A DNA stretch of 6,884 nt from Planctomycetes bacterium SM23_32 (GTDB lineage: Bacteria; Planctomycetota; Brocadiia; SM23-32). Made by a program: the position numbers and the translations under genes. The number at the start of each line of letters is the position of its first letter. Within the stretch, counting starts at the first letter, position 1. The notes under the pieces were generated by a model. The model did no database searches. It saw only the letters and a list, made by a program, of their open reading frames with translations, and had not been told where the DNA came from. This document shows, one piece after another, positions 5,745 to 6,884 of the stretch. The stretch spans positions 1 to 6,884 of the forward strand of contig LJUE01000128.1 of assembly GCA_001303885.1 (NCBI GenBank), read 5' to 3'.

Positions 5745-5760
5745 AGCTCTAAGAACACCT

Positions 5761-5774
5761 CCCGCTCAGGCGGG
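5761..5774 (-). promoter_or_regulatory. Hairpin touching the rpsM ribosome-binding site
   Basis: On the minus strand CCCGC-CTGA-GCGGG forms a perfect 5-bp stem with a 4-nt loop in the rpmJ-rpsM spacer. The 3' arm GCGGG supplies the first bases of the rpsM SD (GGGAGGTG), so folding would partly mask it. This could tune rpsM translation or simply mark the 3' border of rpmJ. Function is inferred. Confidence 0.4.
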
Positions 5775-5785
5775 CAGGGCCCCCG

Positions 5786-5899
5786 TCAGCCCTGCCGCTG
5801 CTTGTGCTTCGGGTTGCGGCAGATGACCCTCACGACGCCCTTGCGCCGTATGATCTTGCAGTCCTCGCACATCCTCTTCACTGACGATCGGACCTTCAT
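5786..5899 (-). CDS. rpmJ: 50S ribosomal protein L36 (zinc-binding type)
   Basis: A 37-residue protein, MKVRSSVKRMCEDCKIIRRK followed by GVVRVICRNPKHKQRQG, the exact usual length of bacterial L36. The zinc ligands C11, C14, C27 and H32 (CX2C, CX4H) are all present, so this is the zinc-containing form. L36 is the smallest 50S protein and helps stabilise 23S rRNA folding. The frame extends upstream to another ATG, but the family start is the Met at 5899, which has a GGGGAAAG SD-like run just upstream. It sits 71 bp after infA and 41 bp before rpsM, as in the classical order. Confidence 0.96.
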   Translation of the reverse strand: MKVRSSVKRMCEDCKIIRRKGVVRVICRNPKHKQRQG

Positions 5900-5914
5900 C
5901 GCTGCTTTCCCCGG

Positions 5915-5929
5915 GCTGCCACGGGCAGC
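5915..5929 (-). other. Perfect hairpin in the infA-rpmJ spacer
   Basis: GCTGCC (5915-5920) and GGCAGC (5924-5929) form a 6-bp stem with a 3-nt loop in the 71-bp spacer, ending just before the rpmJ SD. A second palindromic GC-rich stretch (about 5943-5953, GCCGGCCGGC-like) lies nearer infA. There is no U tract, so termination is unlikely; mRNA stability or processing between infA and rpmJ is possible. Confidence 0.35.
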
Positions 5930-5970
5930 TAAAGGACACAGGCCGCCGGCCGGCTTGCCGCCCGGCGCCC

Positions 5971-6186
5971 CTAATCCCGCCACACGATCCGGCCCTTGGC
6001 CAGATCGTAAGGAGACATCTCAATCGTGACCGTGTCGCCCGGCAGGATCCGGATGAACCTCATCCTCATCCGTCCGGAGACATGGGCCAGGACCTCGTGC
6101 CCATCCTCGAGTTCGACGCGGAACATCGCGTTGGGCAGGGCCTCTTTCACCTTGGCCTGGACTCTGATGGGCTCTTCTTTGACCAT
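5971..6186 (-). CDS. infA: Translation initiation factor IF-1
   Basis: The 71-residue product matches IF-1 (E. coli 72). It is a single S1/OB-fold with LPNAMFRVELEDGHEVLAHV (17-36), SGRMRMRFIRILPGDTVTIE (37-56) and MSPYDLAKGRIVWRD at the end. IF-1 binds the 30S A site and cooperates with IF-2 and IF-3 during initiation. The ATG at 6186 opens MVKEEPIRVQAKV, the normal IF-1 N-terminus. No SD is visible upstream. A promoter with a perfect TATAAT sits so close (6205-6210) that the leader would be only about 12 nt, so infA would be translated from a nearly leaderless mRNA if that promoter is used. Read-through from map gives a second source of transcript. Confidence 0.98.
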   Translation of the reverse strand: MVKEEPIRVQAKVKEALPNAMFRVELEDGHEVLAHVSGRMRMRFIRILPGDTVTIEMSPYDLAKGRIVWRD

Positions 6187-6204
6187 AGTCGGCCCAATTC
6201 GGCG

Positions 6205-6233
6205 ATTATATCATCTAAAGTGCTTCGCCGCAA
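6205..6233 (-). promoter_or_regulatory. Internal promoter directly upstream of infA
   Basis: On the minus strand TTGCGG (6228-6233, -35, 3/6 match) is followed after exactly 17 bp by a perfect TATAAT (6205-6210) in a locally AT-rich patch (6205-6221) that stands out in this GC-rich sequence. The transcription start should fall near 6198, about 12 nt before the infA ATG. It would drive infA-rpmJ-rpsM and everything downstream independently of the secY-map part of the operon. Confidence 0.75.
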
Positions 6234-6263
6234 CTGCCTTACGCCAGAGCCGCCGGCGCTCCT

Positions 6264-6884
6264 TCAGGGCAGCGTCAGTATGACGGCTCCCGTCTCGCCG
6301 ACGGCCACCGTGTGCTCGAAGTGGGCCGAGAGCTTGCGGTCGCGCGTGACAACGGTCCAGCCGTTCCCCAGCACCTGCGTGCGCTCGGTCCCCTCGTTCA
6401 CCATGGGCTCGATGGCCACCGTCGCCCCGGCCGGCAACACCACGTCGCGCTGGGCAAGGCGCGAGGCGACGAAGTTCGGCACCTTCGGTTCCTCGTGCAG
6501 CGCCCGACCGATGCCGTGCCCCGTGTAGTCCGTCACCACTCGGAAGCCGTGCGCCTCAACCACCTGCTGAACGGCGGCCGAAATGCGGCTCACCCGCACG
6601 CCGGCCCGCACGGCCGCGATGCCGGCGTTCAGGGATTCCCGGGTCACCTGCATCAGCCGTCGGGCCGCCTCGGTGATCTCACCGATGGCCACCGTCACGG
6701 CCGCGTCGGCGTAGTACCCGTCCCACACGGCGCCCACGTCCGCCTTCAGCAGGTCGCCCGCCTCCAGCTGGCGGGGGCCCGGAATGCCGTGCACCACCTC
6801 TTCATTGAGGCTGGTGCAGATGTGGGCCGGAAACCCGCGATAGCCCTTAAAGGCGGCCTTGGCGCCCTCCTGCTCCATGTAGTC
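6264..6884 (-). CDS. map: Type I methionine aminopeptidase, N-terminus outside window
   Basis: The visible 206 C-terminal residues carry all the metal-site signatures of MetAP: the substrate-side His in NEEVVHGIP, two Asp ligands in ADVGAVWDGYYADAA (11 residues apart, as in E. coli D97/D108), His in GHGIGRALHEEP (H171), Glu in VAIEPMVNEG (E204) and Glu in SAHFEHTV (E235). The enzyme removes the initiator Met from nascent proteins when residue 2 is small, using two divalent metals. The reading frame is open at the right edge, so the start and roughly the first 50 residues are missing. Lacking any visible extra N-terminal zinc-binding part, it is scored as type I on motif spacing. It ends 77 bp before infA, the standard position downstream of secY/adk. 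Confidence 0.97.
   Translation of the reverse strand, partial: DYMEQEGAKAAFKGYRGFPAHICTSLNEEVVHGIPGPRQLEAGDLLKADVGAVWDGYYADAAVTVAIGEITEAARRLMQVTRESLNAGIAAVRAGVRVSRISAAVQQVVEAHGFRVVTDYTGHGIGRALHEEPKVPNFVASRLAQRDVVLPAGATVAIEPMVNEGTERTQVLGNGWTVVTRDRKLSAHFEHTVAVGETGAVILTLP

Noticed and set aside
3930..6029. A 699-codon open frame on the plus strand antisense to rpsD, rpsK, the methyltransferase and rpsM
   Set aside because: It lies opposite well-recognised ribosomal genes, has no family motif, and such long antisense frames are expected in GC-rich coding DNA.

Overview
This GC-rich bacterial window is mostly the 3' part of a spc/alpha-type ribosomal-protein operon on the minus strand. A short plus-strand gene pair converges on it, and a divergent, partial flavodoxin-like gene lies at the left edge. 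Along the direction of transcription (right to left) the operon reads map (5'-truncated by the window), infA, rpmJ, rpsM, a class I SAM-dependent methyltransferase, rpsK, rpsD, rpoA, rplQ. Apart from the methyltransferase, this is the classical order downstream of secY/adk. Those two genes would be expected beyond the right edge, but they are not in the window.

The organism is a high-GC bacterium with a mix of Shine-Dalgarno (SD) led and SD-less starts. L36 and S4 are both of the zinc-binding (four-ligand) type. L17 is much longer than usual, with an internal insertion and an acidic tail, and the RNA polymerase alpha C-terminal domain has non-E. coli residues at several DNA-contact positions. 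Together these suggest a Planctomycetota-like or other deep-branching lineage. That placement is tentative and made without database comparison.

Layout: 1-446 (-) flavodoxin-fold protein, incomplete at its C-terminus. 447-608 is a divergent promoter region with recognisable -35/-10 pairs on both strands. 609-1199 (+) is a zinc-ribbon, single-pass membrane protein, followed 34 bp later by a thioredoxin gene (1234-1572, +) with a CGPC active site. 1573-1662 is a convergent intergenic region with two hairpins that probably terminate the rplQ side and perhaps both sides. 1663-6884 (-) is the ribosomal operon. A strong-looking promoter (TTGCGG, 17 bp, TATAAT) sits between map and infA and would give an infA mRNA leader of only about 12 nt without an SD.

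Functionally, the operon joins translation initiation (IF-1), ribosomal subunit proteins (S13, S11, S4, L17, L36), the RNA polymerase alpha subunit and N-terminal Met removal (MetAP). The methyltransferase between S13 and S11 is the one element outside the textbook operon. Its substrate cannot be read from the sequence, but its position, tightly co-transcribed with two 30S head/platform proteins, makes a translation-related target a reasonable hypothesis. I saw no CRISPR array, mobile element, tRNA or rRNA gene. The window does not show an obviously new multi-gene system; the methyltransferase is its best candidate for novelty.
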